Below are positions 16,021 to 23,648 of a stretch of 64,000 nt of DNA, in pieces. Position 1 is the stretch's first letter; each line of letters starts with the position of its first letter. This DNA is from DATHGT01 sp035317605 (GTDB lineage Bacteria; Methylomirabilota; Methylomirabilia; Rokubacteriales; CSP1-6): positions 1 through 64,000 of the forward strand of contig DATHGT010000093.1 in assembly GCA_035317605.1 (NCBI GenBank), written 5' to 3'. Position numbers and translations under genes: made by a program. The notes under the pieces are model-generated. The model saw only the letters and a program-made list of their open reading frames with translations. It searched no databases and was not told the DNA's origin.

Positions 16021-16830
16021 ATGCAGAAGACGCGAAACGTCGGTGTCGTCGGTCTCGGCGCGATCGGCCAGCAGGTGTGCCGCGCACTTGACGCGGGGAT
16101 TCCCGGGCTGCGTCTCGCCGGCGGGCTGGCCCGTGATGTCGAGCGCGGCGGCCGGTTCCTGGCGACGCTCCGCTCGTCCCCGCCCCTGCTCCCGCTCGCC
16201 GAGCTCGTCGCCGCGTCGGACATCGTGGTGGAGGCGTCGACCCAGGCGCATCTCGAAGAGATCGCGCCGCGCGCGCTCGGGGCCGGACGCGACCTCGTGG
16301 TGCTCTCGTGCGGCGGGCTGCTCGGCCGCGCCGACTGGGTGAAGCTCGCCGAGGCCAACGGCTGCCGGATCCTCGTCCCGTCCGGAGCGATCGCCGGACT
16401 CGATGGCGTCAAGGGCGCGCGGGTCGGCGAGGTCACCTCGGTCACCATGGAGACGCGCAAGCCGCCACGGGGTCTGGCCGGCGCGCCGTTCATCGAGCAA
16501 CAGCAGATCGACCTCGACGCGATCACGTCGGAGACGCTGATCTTCGAGGGGCCTGCCACCGAGGCGTGTCGGGCGTTCCCGGCCAACGTCAACGTGCTGG
16601 CCGCACTCTCGCTGGCCGGCATCGGCCCGGAGCGCACGCGGATCAAGATCTACGCGGTGCCCGGTCTCACCCGCAACGTCCACCGCGTCACGATCCAGGG
16701 CGAGTTCGGCCGCCTCGCGGTGGAAATCGAGAACGTCCCCTCCGAGAACCCCCGCACCGGCAAGCTCTCGTACCTCTCGACCATCGCCCTGCTCAGAGAC
16801 CTCGCCGCTCCGCTCCGCGTGGGCAGCTGA
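16021..16830 (+). CDS. nadX: L-aspartate dehydrogenase-like protein (NadX family)
   Basis: NAD(P)-dependent oxidation of L-aspartate to iminoaspartate, the first step of NAD synthesis when NadB is absent. The 269 residues show an N-terminal Rossmann motif (VGVVGLGAIGQQVCRAL), VEASTQAHLEEIAPRALGAG, the conserved LVPSGAIAGLDGVKGARVGE, and the C-terminal domain with FPANVNVLAALSLAGIG and the family's RKPPRGL segment. ATG at 16021 is preferred to the in-frame upstream ATG at 15982 because the Rossmann strand then starts within ten residues. No nadA or nadC is adjacent, so a role in another amino-acid or 2-oxoacid route remains possible. Confidence 0.85.
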   Translation: MQKTRNVGVVGLGAIGQQVCRALDAGIPGLRLAGGLARDVERGGRFLATLRSSPPLLPLAELVAASDIVVEASTQAHLEEIAPRALGAGRDLVVLSCGGLLGRADWVKLAEANGCRILVPSGAIAGLDGVKGARVGEVTSVTMETRKPPRGLAGAPFIEQQQIDLDAITSETLIFEGPATEACRAFPANVNVLAALSLAGIGPERTRIKIYAVPGLTRNVHRVTIQGEFGRLAVEIENVPSENPRTGKLSYLSTIALLRDLAAPLRVGS

Positions 16831-16890
16831 TCCTCCCGGTCGCGCGGGCCAAATGACCGCCAACCGCATTACCGCGACAATATCGGTACA

Positions 16891-16967
16891 TGTCCATCCG
16901 GGGCGCCTCCTCTGTCGGCTTGGTCGTTTGGCGACAACCAGCTTTGCAGAGTGCTCCCGGATGGACA
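16891..16967. repeat. 12-bp perfect inverted repeat bounding a 77-bp intergenic segment
   Basis: TGTCCATCCGGG at 16891-16902 and CCCGGATGGACA at 16956-16967 are exact inverted copies. Inside them TGGTCG and CGACAACCA (near 16920-16940) can pair to form a second stem. The segment lies between convergent nadX-like and glycosyltransferase genes. It could be a bidirectional terminator, a structured RNA end, or a small MITE-like element; there is no T tract. Confidence 0.6.
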
Positions 16968-16986
16968 ATCTCCTGAGACCTCACAC

Positions 16987-18573
16987 CTAAGCCGAGCGAT
17001 CGGCCGACACGGTGGCTTCGAGCTCGCGTATCCGGCCGACAAAGGCGTCGTGTTCCGCCGCGAGCCGGACCTCAAGTTCCTCCACGCGGGCGACCAAGGC
17101 CTCCCGTTCGGCGGTAAACGTCGCCTGCCGCGCCACATGCTGCGCGGCATCGGCGGCGCGATCCCCCGACACGGTGGCTTCGAGCTCGCGTATCCGGGCG
17201 ACGAAGGCGTCGTGTTCCGCCGCGAGCCGAGCCTCAAGTTCCTCCACGCGGGCGACCAAGGCCTTCCGCTCGGCCGAAAACGTCGTCTGCAGCGCCGAGG
17301 TCTGCGCGGAGTCAGCCGCGCGATCGGCCGACACGGTGGCTTCGAGCTCGCGTATCCGGGCGACGAAGGCGTCGTGTTCCGCCGCGAGCCGAACCTCAAG
17401 TTCCTCCACGCGGGCGACCAAGGCCTTCCGCTCGGCCGAAAACGTCGTTTGCAGCGCCGAGGTCTGCGCGGAGTCAGCCGCGCGATCGGCCGACACCGTG
17501 GCTTCGAGCTCGCGTATCCGGGCGACGAAGGCGTCGCGTTCCGCCGCGAGCCGGACCTCAAGTTCCTCCACGCGGGCGACCAAGGCCTCCCGTTCGGCGG
17601 TAAACGTCGCCTGCAGCGCCACATGCTGCGCGCCATAGGCGGCGCGATCCCCCGACACGGTGGCTTCGAGCTCGCGTATCCGGGCGACGAAGGCGTCCTG
17701 CTCGGCGACGCGCCTCGCCTCGAGTTGGCCCAGCGCGGCCGCGTGCTCAGCGAGCCGATCACGGAGCGGCCGGCGAGTGTCGAGGGCGTGTTGCAGCAGC
17801 CGGTCTCCCAGATCGGGCATCACGTCGTGCAAAATGCGCGCGGCCCAATCCGGTCCCTCGATGATCTCGGTCCAGCGCCGCAACTCGTCGGCGCGCTCCT
17901 GTGGCGTCCAGCCGCGCCTGTCCTCCGAGGAGAAATGCAACGCGATTGGCCAGCGCAGAAACCTTGCGCGGCACCATGGCTGGCGCAGGAACTTGTGCCA
18001 CATCGTCTGATCGCTCGGCAATCCGACCGGGGTCGTCGTGTAGCGCTCGGGAAGCCGCAGATACGCATCCAGCCGATACGCGACAAAGATCGGACCAAAC
18101 CCATTGCACGCCCAGGAACCGAAATCGTTTGCCGTCCAGTTCAGCCACGGCTCGACGAATTCCGGGCGCTCCAGATCGAAATAGTGGGCCCGCACCTTGT
18201 CATCGGTCCCGACATTGACCTGGATCGCGCCGGCGAAATCCGCGTCCTCCAAAGCGCGATCGAGCGCCGCGATATGCCCTGGCAACCACAGATCATCGTC
18301 GTTGTGCATGCAGACGATCTGGCCGGTCGCCCGCTGCAGCACATGGTCACGATTGAGTTCACCGATCCCCGGCGCCTTTGGCAAATCGAAAAAGCGGATG
18401 CGTGGTTCGCCCATCTGCAACGCGGCGACTGTCGCGCGCACCTCGTTGGTCACGCCGTCGCCACAGATCAGGATTTCCACATCGTCGATCCCTTGGCCCT
18501 GCACGGTGCGTACCGCATAGGGCAGCGTCGTCGCGTGCTCGTGCGTGGGGATCAGAACGCTGATGCGCGGCAT
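16987..18573 (-). CDS. family-2 glycosyltransferase with C-terminal 54-residue tandem-repeat coiled-coil tail
   Basis: Transfers a sugar from a nucleotide-sugar donor, probably in surface polysaccharide or glycoprotein synthesis. Residues 1-120 form the GT-A domain: PRISVLIPTHEHATTLPYAV, EILICGDGV and the metal-binding MHNDDDLW. Residues to about 270 complete the catalytic region (FGSWACNGFGPIFVAYRLDA). From about 290 the protein is a Glu/Arg/Ala-rich coiled coil made of four full 54-residue repeats plus partial copies, ending abruptly inside a repeat (LEATVSADRSA-stop). ATG at 18573 starts directly on the first strand. It is downstream of an acyltransferase and a sugar aminotransferase, so a modified amino sugar is the likely theme. 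Confidence 0.85.
   Translation of the reverse strand: MPRISVLIPTHEHATTLPYAVRTVQGQGIDDVEILICGDGVTNEVRATVAALQMGEPRIRFFDLPKAPGIGELNRDHVLQRATGQIVCMHNDDDLWLPGHIAALDRALEDADFAGAIQVNVGTDDKVRAHYFDLERPEFVEPWLNWTANDFGSWACNGFGPIFVAYRLDAYLRLPERYTTTPVGLPSDQTMWHKFLRQPWCRARFLRWPIALHFSSEDRRGWTPQERADELRRWTEIIEGPDWAARILHDVMPDLGDRLLQHALDTRRPLRDRLAEHAAALGQLEARRVAEQDAFVARIRELEATVSGDRAAYGAQHVALQATFTAEREALVARVEELEVRLAAERDAFVARIRELEATVSADRAADSAQTSALQTTFSAERKALVARVEELEVRLAAEHDAFVARIRELEATVSADRAADSAQTSALQTTFSAERKALVARVEELEARLAAEHDAFVARIRELEATVSGDRAADAAQHVARQATFTAEREALVARVEELEVRLAAEHDAFVGRIRELEATVSADRSA
17006..17713 (-). repeat. 162-bp in-frame tandem repeat array within the glycosyltransferase gene
   Basis: The landmark GACAC.GTGGCTTCGAG recurs at 17006, 17168, 17330, 17492 and 17654, exactly 162 bp apart, so four full units and a partial one are present. 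Two unit types alternate: one with SGDRAA...AQHVA and one with SADRAADSAQTSALQTTF. In protein order the units run A-B-B-A, followed by a B-type stub. The two inner units are nearly identical at DNA level, which indicates recent duplication. Confidence 0.93.
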
Positions 18574-18669
18574 GAAATGCGCCACTCTGAAACAAGCGTC
18601 TGGCACCAACCGACAGACGCCGCTCTCATACCAAGGGTCCTCGGGCCTGGCACCACTGGCCTACCACCG

Positions 18670-19347
18670 TCACGATCGATCCAGGCGGGCACTCTCCGGG
18701 ATCGACATGCTCCGAAAACCGGCATACTGGCTGTCGACGATCCGGGCCGGGTTGCCGACCACCAGACAATGATCGGCGACCGGTTCTCTGACGACGGCGC
18801 CGGCCGCAATGACGGAGTTTGCGCCGACACGCACCTCGGGACACACGATCGCGCCGGCAGCGACGACAGCGCCAAGTCCCAATCGCACGCCACCGCAGAT
18901 CGTGGCGCCCGGAGCGACGGACGCAAAATCGTCCATTTCAACATCATGGCCGATGTTGGCGCTGCGATTGATAAAGACGAATGCCCCAAGCCGCGCGGCG
19001 CCGCCGATCACCGCGCCGGCATTCACGTAGGTTCCCCGATCGGCCGTCGCCGAGCGCGCCACCACGGCGGTCGGATCGATGATCGTCGCCGCGCGACGAA
19101 AGCCTCGCGTGACAGCATCGCGATGCGCCGCGAAACGGTGTCCGGGAGAGAAAAACGGAATGACGTATCGGCAGGCCCGTATCGCTTCGTCGATATCATC
19201 GGCGTCCACAATGCGTTCGGGAGCCAAGGCGTGGGCCGGGCCATCGAAGTTTTTCACGATCGCCGCGATTTCGATGCCGAGGCGCGCGCACGATTCCTCG
19301 ATATCGACGATCATCCGTCCGCCGCAGCCGAAGACAACGATCGGCAT
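18670..19347 (-). CDS. NeuD/PglD-like sugar O/N-acyltransferase (left-handed beta-helix)
   Basis: Adds an acetyl or related group to an amino sugar. The 225 residues begin with a PglD-type nucleotide-binding fold (PIVVFGCGGRMIVDIEESC) and continue from about residue 85 into hexapeptide repeats: IIDPTAVVARSATADRGTYV, NAGAVIGGAARLGAFVFINR, SANIGHDVEMDDFASVAPGA and so on. The acetyl-transfer histidine is in NIGHDVEMDDF. It ends with VVGNPARIV, the usual end of the helix. The stop of the upstream aminotransferase is 3 bp before its start, so the two are coupled; the product of the aminotransferase is the natural acceptor. Confidence 0.87.
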   Translation of the reverse strand: MPIVVFGCGGRMIVDIEESCARLGIEIAAIVKNFDGPAHALAPERIVDADDIDEAIRACRYVIPFFSPGHRFAAHRDAVTRGFRRAATIIDPTAVVARSATADRGTYVNAGAVIGGAARLGAFVFINRSANIGHDVEMDDFASVAPGATICGGVRLGLGAVVAAGAIVCPEVRVGANSVIAAGAVVREPVADHCLVVGNPARIVDSQYAGFRSMSIPESARLDRS

Positions 19348-19350
19348 CCT

Positions 19351-20484
19351 CTATCTCGCGAATTTGATGACGCACTCCGCGACGCGTTCGCGGTCCGCGT
19401 CCGACACCCACCATCCGACCGGGATGCAGAGGTGGGTCGCTTGGAACTCTTCGCATTTCGGCAGCGGCCGCCGATAGTCGGCGAAGGCCGAATACGTATC
19501 GTTGCGGGTATGGACCTTCGAGGCACCGATGCCTTCGTCGCGCAATGTGCCCATCAGCTCGTCCCGGTTAGCGACGTGGATCGTATAGAGCCAGCAAGCG
19601 GAAACGCCGTCCGGGTGTTGCGGTGCGACGCTGATCGTGGTGCTGCCGCCAAAAGCTGCGTCGTAGAACCTGGCGTTGTCGCGATGGCGCATGAGCATCC
19701 AATCCAGATGCTTCAGATTTTCCCGCCCCACCGCGGCCGAGACGTTGTTCATGTGGAACTTGTAACCGACCTCTTCGATGTCGAGTTCGCACCGGAGATC
19801 TTGAGGCGCGCTCGCCTCGCGATCGATGCCGTACCAGCGCAGCAGGCGGGCGCGCGCGTCGTTATGGGGCGCCTTGCAGACGAGGGCCCCGCCGTCGATG
19901 CTCGTCACCTGCTTGATCGCCTGAAAGGAAAAGGCGACAAGATCCGAATGCGCTCCGATCGGCTGACCCTGATACGTCGCGCCCAACGCCTGTGCAGCGT
20001 CCTCGATCACCGGAATGCCATGGGCTTGACCGAGATCGCGAATGCGGCCGATGTCGCAGGGGTTGCCGCCCCAGTGAACCATGACGATGGCGCGCGTCTT
20101 TTGCGTGATCAGCGGCTCGATCTCGTCCGGATCGATGTTGCCGGACAGCGAATCGATGTCCGCCCAGACGATCCGCGCGCCGTTGCGGACAATCGACGCG
20201 TTGGTGGCGGCGCAGGTCATGGGCGTGGTGATGAACTCGGCGTCGGCCGCGCCGTCGACCGCAATGTGACACGCGAGGTGCAGCGCCGACGTGCCCGAAT
20301 TCGTCGCGACAAGCCGGTCAACGCTCAAGCGTGCGGCAAGCTCGCGCTCGAAAGAGGCCACCTCCTCGCCCTCGCCGAGATAGCCTGAATACAACACGCG
20401 GGTGACGGCGGCCTGTGCCGACTCGGCCATGAACACTTTGAACAGGGGTATTGCTCGTTCTTGCGACTCGAGTTTGACGCTCAA
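19351..20484 (-). CDS. DegT/DnrJ/EryC1/StrS-family sugar aminotransferase
   Basis: PLP-dependent transfer of an amino group to a keto-sugar nucleotide. The 377 residues contain LYSGYLGEGEEVASFERELA near the N-terminus, TNSGTSALHLACHI (PLP phosphate pocket), VIEDAAQALGATYQGQPIG, and SFQAIKQVTSIDGGALV with the Schiff-base lysine. The C-terminal part has YKFHMNNVSAAVGRENLKHL. Family members make perosamine, 4-amino-4,6-dideoxy sugars and related O-antigen residues. It is the first gene of the three-gene polysaccharide set; 229 bp upstream lie between it and trxB. Lower GC than trxB suggests the set was acquired. Confidence 0.9.
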   Translation of the reverse strand: MSVKLESQERAIPLFKVFMAESAQAAVTRVLYSGYLGEGEEVASFERELAARLSVDRLVATNSGTSALHLACHIAVDGAADAEFITTPMTCAATNASIVRNGARIVWADIDSLSGNIDPDEIEPLITQKTRAIVMVHWGGNPCDIGRIRDLGQAHGIPVIEDAAQALGATYQGQPIGAHSDLVAFSFQAIKQVTSIDGGALVCKAPHNDARARLLRWYGIDREASAPQDLRCELDIEEVGYKFHMNNVSAAVGRENLKHLDWMLMRHRDNARFYDAAFGGSTTISVAPQHPDGVSACWLYTIHVANRDELMGTLRDEGIGASKVHTRNDTYSAFADYRRPLPKCEEFQATHLCIPVGWWVSDADRERVAECVIKFAR

Positions 20485-20562
20485 GCCGCATCCCCCAGGT
20501 CACCAATCGATTGCGGGATCGCCACTCAACCTCCAGCACTCTCACGGCCGTAGGACTCGTGA

Positions 20563-20682
20563 TCACGTGGGATGCCACCCGAGTCGCCCGATGCGCCCGA
20601 GAATCTGCCGAAAGAGCGTCGCCGTCAAGTCGCCCTCGGCCAACCGCAAGACGAAGTACGTGAGGTCGGAGATTGCGAGCAC
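20563..20682 (-). CDS. possible 39-residue small protein downstream of trxB
   Basis: A GTG-started frame after trxB would encode a hydrophobic, amphipathic peptide (VLAISDLTYFVLRLAEGD, then LFRQILGRIGRLGWHP). Its composition looks protein-like in contrast to the other two frames, and it lies 32 bp after the trxB stop on the same strand. There is no clear ribosome site. It may also be the decayed tail of a longer gene. The rest of the 20485-20713 gap shows nothing I can name. Confidence 0.3.
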   Translation of the reverse strand: MLAISDLTYFVLRLAEGDLTATLFRQILGRIGRLGWHPT

Positions 20683-20713
20683 GTCAGCGTGCCCGGTGCG
20701 GGGTAGGAGTCGG

Positions 20714-21649
20714 CTACGAGTGGTGGGCTTCCAGGTAGCGCTCGGCTTCCAGCGCGGCCATGCAGCCCGTCCCGGCCGCGGTCACGGCCTGACGCCAGAC
20801 CGAGTCCTGCACGTCGCCGGCGGCGAAGACGCCGGGCACCGACGTCTGGGTGGTGCCGGGGACTACCTTGACGTAGCCGTTCGGCAGCAGGTCGACGTGG
20901 CCGCGGAAGATGGACGTGTTCGGCTCGTGGCCGATCGCGATGAAGAGGCCGTCGACCGGCCGCTCGGTTTGCTGACCCGTGACCAGGTCCCGCAGGCGCA
21001 CGGCTTTCACCTGGCCAGCCGAGACGTCGGAGATCTCCTCGACCACGCTGTTCCAGACAAAGCTGATCTTCGGGTTGGCGAGCGCGCGGTCCTGCATGAT
21101 CTTGGACGCCCGCAACGCGTCGCGACGATGGACGACCGTGACCGCGCGGCCGAGTCGCGCGAGATAGAGCGCCTCCTCCAGCGCGGAGTCGCCGCCGCCG
21201 ACGACCATGATCTCCTGGTCCTTGAAGAAGAACCCGTCGCAGGTGGCGCAGGTCGACACGCCCCGCCCCATCAGCGCGCGCTCGGACGGGAGCCCGAGCA
21301 GCTTGGCCGAGGCGCCGGTGGCGATGATCACGGCGTGGCCCTCGTGAGCGGTGTCCTCGGTGCGGACCACGAACGGCCGTCTCGAGAAGTCGACCGAGGT
21401 GACGTCCTCGGGGATCATCACGGTGCCGAAGCGCTCGGCCTGCTTGCGCATGGTCTCCATCAGCTCCGGGCCCATCACGCCGTCCACGAAGCCGGGATAG
21501 TTCTCGACCAGCGTGGTGAGCATGAGCTGCCCGCCCGACTGCACGCCGGTGATCATGAGCGGCGCGAGGTTCGCGCGGGCCGCATAGACGGCCGCGGTGT
21601 ACCCGGCCGGTCCCGATCCAATGATGATGACCTGTCGCGGTGTCGTCAT
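20714..21649 (-). CDS. trxB: thioredoxin-disulfide reductase
   Basis: NADPH-dependent flavoenzyme that reduces thioredoxin in the cytoplasm. All landmarks of the 311-residue low-molecular-weight class are present: FAD site IIGSGPAGYTAAVYAARA at 9-26, redox CATC at 134-137 followed by DGFFF, NADPH site VVGGGDSALEEALYLARL, and the C-terminal FAD motif GVFAAGDVQDSVWRQAVTAA. The protein ends HHS. It is a single gene with 82 bp between its start and the HAD hydrolase stop upstream, so it may be either the last gene of that group or separately transcribed. Confidence 0.96.
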   Translation of the reverse strand: MTTPRQVIIIGSGPAGYTAAVYAARANLAPLMITGVQSGGQLMLTTLVENYPGFVDGVMGPELMETMRKQAERFGTVMIPEDVTSVDFSRRPFVVRTEDTAHEGHAVIIATGASAKLLGLPSERALMGRGVSTCATCDGFFFKDQEIMVVGGGDSALEEALYLARLGRAVTVVHRRDALRASKIMQDRALANPKISFVWNSVVEEISDVSAGQVKAVRLRDLVTGQQTERPVDGLFIAIGHEPNTSIFRGHVDLLPNGYVKVVPGTTQTSVPGVFAAGDVQDSVWRQAVTAAGTGCMAALEAERYLEAHHS

Positions 21650-21731
21650 ACCGTTCTATGAGATGCACGGCGCGGATCATTCGATCCGTCACGGCCCTGG
21701 ACCCTCACCGTCCGCGGCGAGCGATGAGTCG

Positions 21732-22487
21732 TCACGACGCGATGAGGATTCCCCGGAGGTCGGCGAGGTCGCGGACTTCGTACGTCGGGGGCCTCAGCCC
21801 GGGCGGAATCGGCTCCGCGTCGGGGTTGATCCAGGCCGAGTCCATGCCCATGGCCTGGGCGCCGGCGACGTCGATGTCGATGCGGTCACCGACGAAGAGC
21901 GTGTCGCCGGGTACCAGGCCCATGTGGTCCAGTGTCTGCTGGAAGATCAGCGGCGCCGGCTTCCGCCAGCCCACCGTGTCCGACACCACGATGGTCTCGA
22001 AGTGCTCGACGATGCCGGCCGCGCCCAGGATGGCCAGCGCGGTCGGGGTGTAATCGAAGTTCGAGACCACGGCCATGCGGTAGCGCTGGCGCAGATCGTC
22101 CAGCAGCGTCCGGTGGTGCGGAGGAAACGCCACGGCCTTGGCCAGCTCGGCGCGATGGGTCTCGATCAGCGTGGTGATGAGGCCGGGCGCGCACGCGTCG
22201 GGATCGAGCGAGAGGCAGCGGAAGAGGTAGGCGAACCGCTCGGGCGCGGCGACCTCGCGATGGTCGATGGCGCGCAGGCGCTCGGCCTCCTTCCAGCTCT
22301 CGCCGAGCGCGCCGTGCAGGGCCTCGAGGGTCACCTGCGGCGCCGAGGCCGCGAGCACCTCGTGCAGCCGCCCCACCGACGAGCGAATCTCCCGTCCGTT
22401 GACCCGCACCAGGGGCAGCCGCTCGCGGTCGAAGCGCACGAGCGTGTCGAACAGATCGAAGAGGACCGCGCGGTAGGGCCGGCTCAC
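21732..22487 (-). CDS. HAD-superfamily hydrolase (phosphoglycolate/haloacid-type phosphatase)
   Basis: A 251-residue phosphatase of HAD class I. Motif I is AVLFDLFDTLVRFDRE (nucleophile Asp near residue 10), motif II is VVSNFDYTP, motif III lysine is in WRKPAPLIFQQ, and motif IV is LFVGDRIDIDVAGAQAMGM. The cap domain is helical. Its substrate is uncertain; because the block upstream oxidises glycolate and lactate, phosphoglycolate is an attractive guess but only that. GTG at 22487 overlaps the upstream DUF2203 stop (GTGA), so the two are translated together. Confidence 0.85.
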   Translation of the reverse strand: MSRPYRAVLFDLFDTLVRFDRERLPLVRVNGREIRSSVGRLHEVLAASAPQVTLEALHGALGESWKEAERLRAIDHREVAAPERFAYLFRCLSLDPDACAPGLITTLIETHRAELAKAVAFPPHHRTLLDDLRQRYRMAVVSNFDYTPTALAILGAAGIVEHFETIVVSDTVGWRKPAPLIFQQTLDHMGLVPGDTLFVGDRIDIDVAGAQAMGMDSAWINPDAEPIPPGLRPPTYEVRDLADLRGILIAS

Positions 22488-22885
22488 AGCGGCTTCCGCT
22501 TGGTGAAGCCTTCGTCGAGCCCGTGCCAGTATTCGATGGCCGTCTCCCCGTGCTTCCAGCACAGGTTCACGACCTCGCCGTCGCGCAGGTGGGGAAAGTC
22601 GACGAGCCCGGTGTCGAGGTCCTTGATGACGCCGCCGAGTCGCGCGATGTCTTCCATTCGAGACTGTATCCGTCGGCCGACCCGCTCGAGGTCCCCCCGC
22701 CCCTTCGTCCAGAACGCGTGATCGAGGACGCCCCCCCCGAGCATCGCCATGCGCTCCTGCTCCGCGTGCAGCCGCTCGCGGACCTCCGCGGCCTCGGCCT
22801 GCGCGCTCATCACGTCGCCCATGATCTCGGTCAGCTCCGGGATGAGCGCCTCCACGTCCCGCGGCGAGAAATACCCCTCAGCCAC
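22484..22885 (-). CDS. DUF2203 family protein
   Basis: A 133-residue soluble protein with a clear DUF2203 pattern: YFSPRDVEALIPELTEIMGD at the start, a helical centre, and the diagnostic end ARLGGVIKDLDTGLVDFPHL, then NLCWKHGETAIEYWHGLDEG. The biochemical role is not known. It begins inside the last codons of lutC (22878-22885 overlap of 8 nt) and ends overlapping the HAD gene, so it belongs to the same transcript. Confidence 0.9.
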   Translation of the reverse strand: MAEGYFSPRDVEALIPELTEIMGDVMSAQAEAAEVRERLHAEQERMAMLGGGVLDHAFWTKGRGDLERVGRRIQSRMEDIARLGGVIKDLDTGLVDFPHLRDGEVVNLCWKHGETAIEYWHGLDEGFTKRKPL

Positions 22886-23648
22886 CCAGCCCTCCCTCCA
22901 CGAAGATCGCGTGGACTTCCTTCGGCCCGTGCACGCCGCGCGTGAGCGTCAGCTCGATGTCCGCCGTCCGGCTGGGCCCGGTGATGAAATTGATCACGCC
23001 CCCGCGTCCGGACGCGTCCTCGCGTCCCTCCGACGAAACCTCGTGCCAGGCCTCCAGGAAGATGCCCGCCTGAGCGAGCGATTCCACCAGCGCGTGCCGA
23101 TCGAACACCGCGACATGATACGGCGGCAGCAACGACGTCGAGCGCGGCCGCCCCGACCCCGACCGCAGCACCAGCGACCCGGTCTCGGCCACCGCCAGGT
23201 CGACGCCGGTCACCCCGATGTCCGCCGCCGCGATCAGGTCACGCAACGCCTGACGCTCGACCGCGGACTCGACGCCGGCCGCGGGCATCGCGACGGTCGT
23301 CAGACCGTGCGTCGACAGCGCGCTCCTCCAGTCGACACCGAGCGCCGCCGGATGCCACGCGATGGCCCGCCGGCTGTCGCGCTCGCGCGCGATCGCCCCG
23401 ATCACGTCCGGCACGTCATCCACGCTCGCGACCCGGTGATACACGCCCGCCACGCGCTCGAACTCGACGCGGAACTTCTCGAGCGTCTCTCGCCACCGCT
23501 CGGCCAGCTCGCGTCGCAACGTCTCGGCGATCTCCCGCGGACGCGCGGGGCGCGGCGCCAGCTCACCGCGCTGCGCCGCCCCGCCGACGCCACGCGCGCG
23601 GGCCATCTCCGAGCGGATGCGGTCGAGAAACGCCGCGCGGTCGGTCAC
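22878..23648 (-). CDS. lutC: lactate utilization protein C (LUD domain)
   Basis: Third component of the LutABC iron-sulfur L-lactate dehydrogenase system. The 256 residues hold a LUD domain with GVTGVDLAVAETGSLVLRSG, then RPRSTSLLPPYHVAVFDR, and the C-terminal GVINFITGPSRTADIELTLT followed by GVHGPKEVHAIF, the family's signature end. GTG at 23648 overlaps the lutB stop (GTGA). It is the last of the lut genes, which here are transcribed in the order lutA-lutB-lutC. Confidence 0.93.
   Translation of the reverse strand: MTDRAAFLDRIRSEMARARGVGGAAQRGELAPRPARPREIAETLRRELAERWRETLEKFRVEFERVAGVYHRVASVDDVPDVIGAIARERDSRRAIAWHPAALGVDWRSALSTHGLTTVAMPAAGVESAVERQALRDLIAAADIGVTGVDLAVAETGSLVLRSGSGRPRSTSLLPPYHVAVFDRHALVESLAQAGIFLEAWHEVSSEGREDASGRGGVINFITGPSRTADIELTLTRGVHGPKEVHAIFVEGGLGG

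Noticed and set aside
17006..17713. CRISPR-like direct repeats
   Set aside because: Units are 162 bp, contiguous and in frame within a coding coiled coil; no short repeat-spacer pattern.
16951..20388. 1145-codon plus-strand frame over the polysaccharide genes
   Set aside because: It is antisense to three recognisable genes; the repeated motif in it is the complement of the glycosyltransferase repeats.
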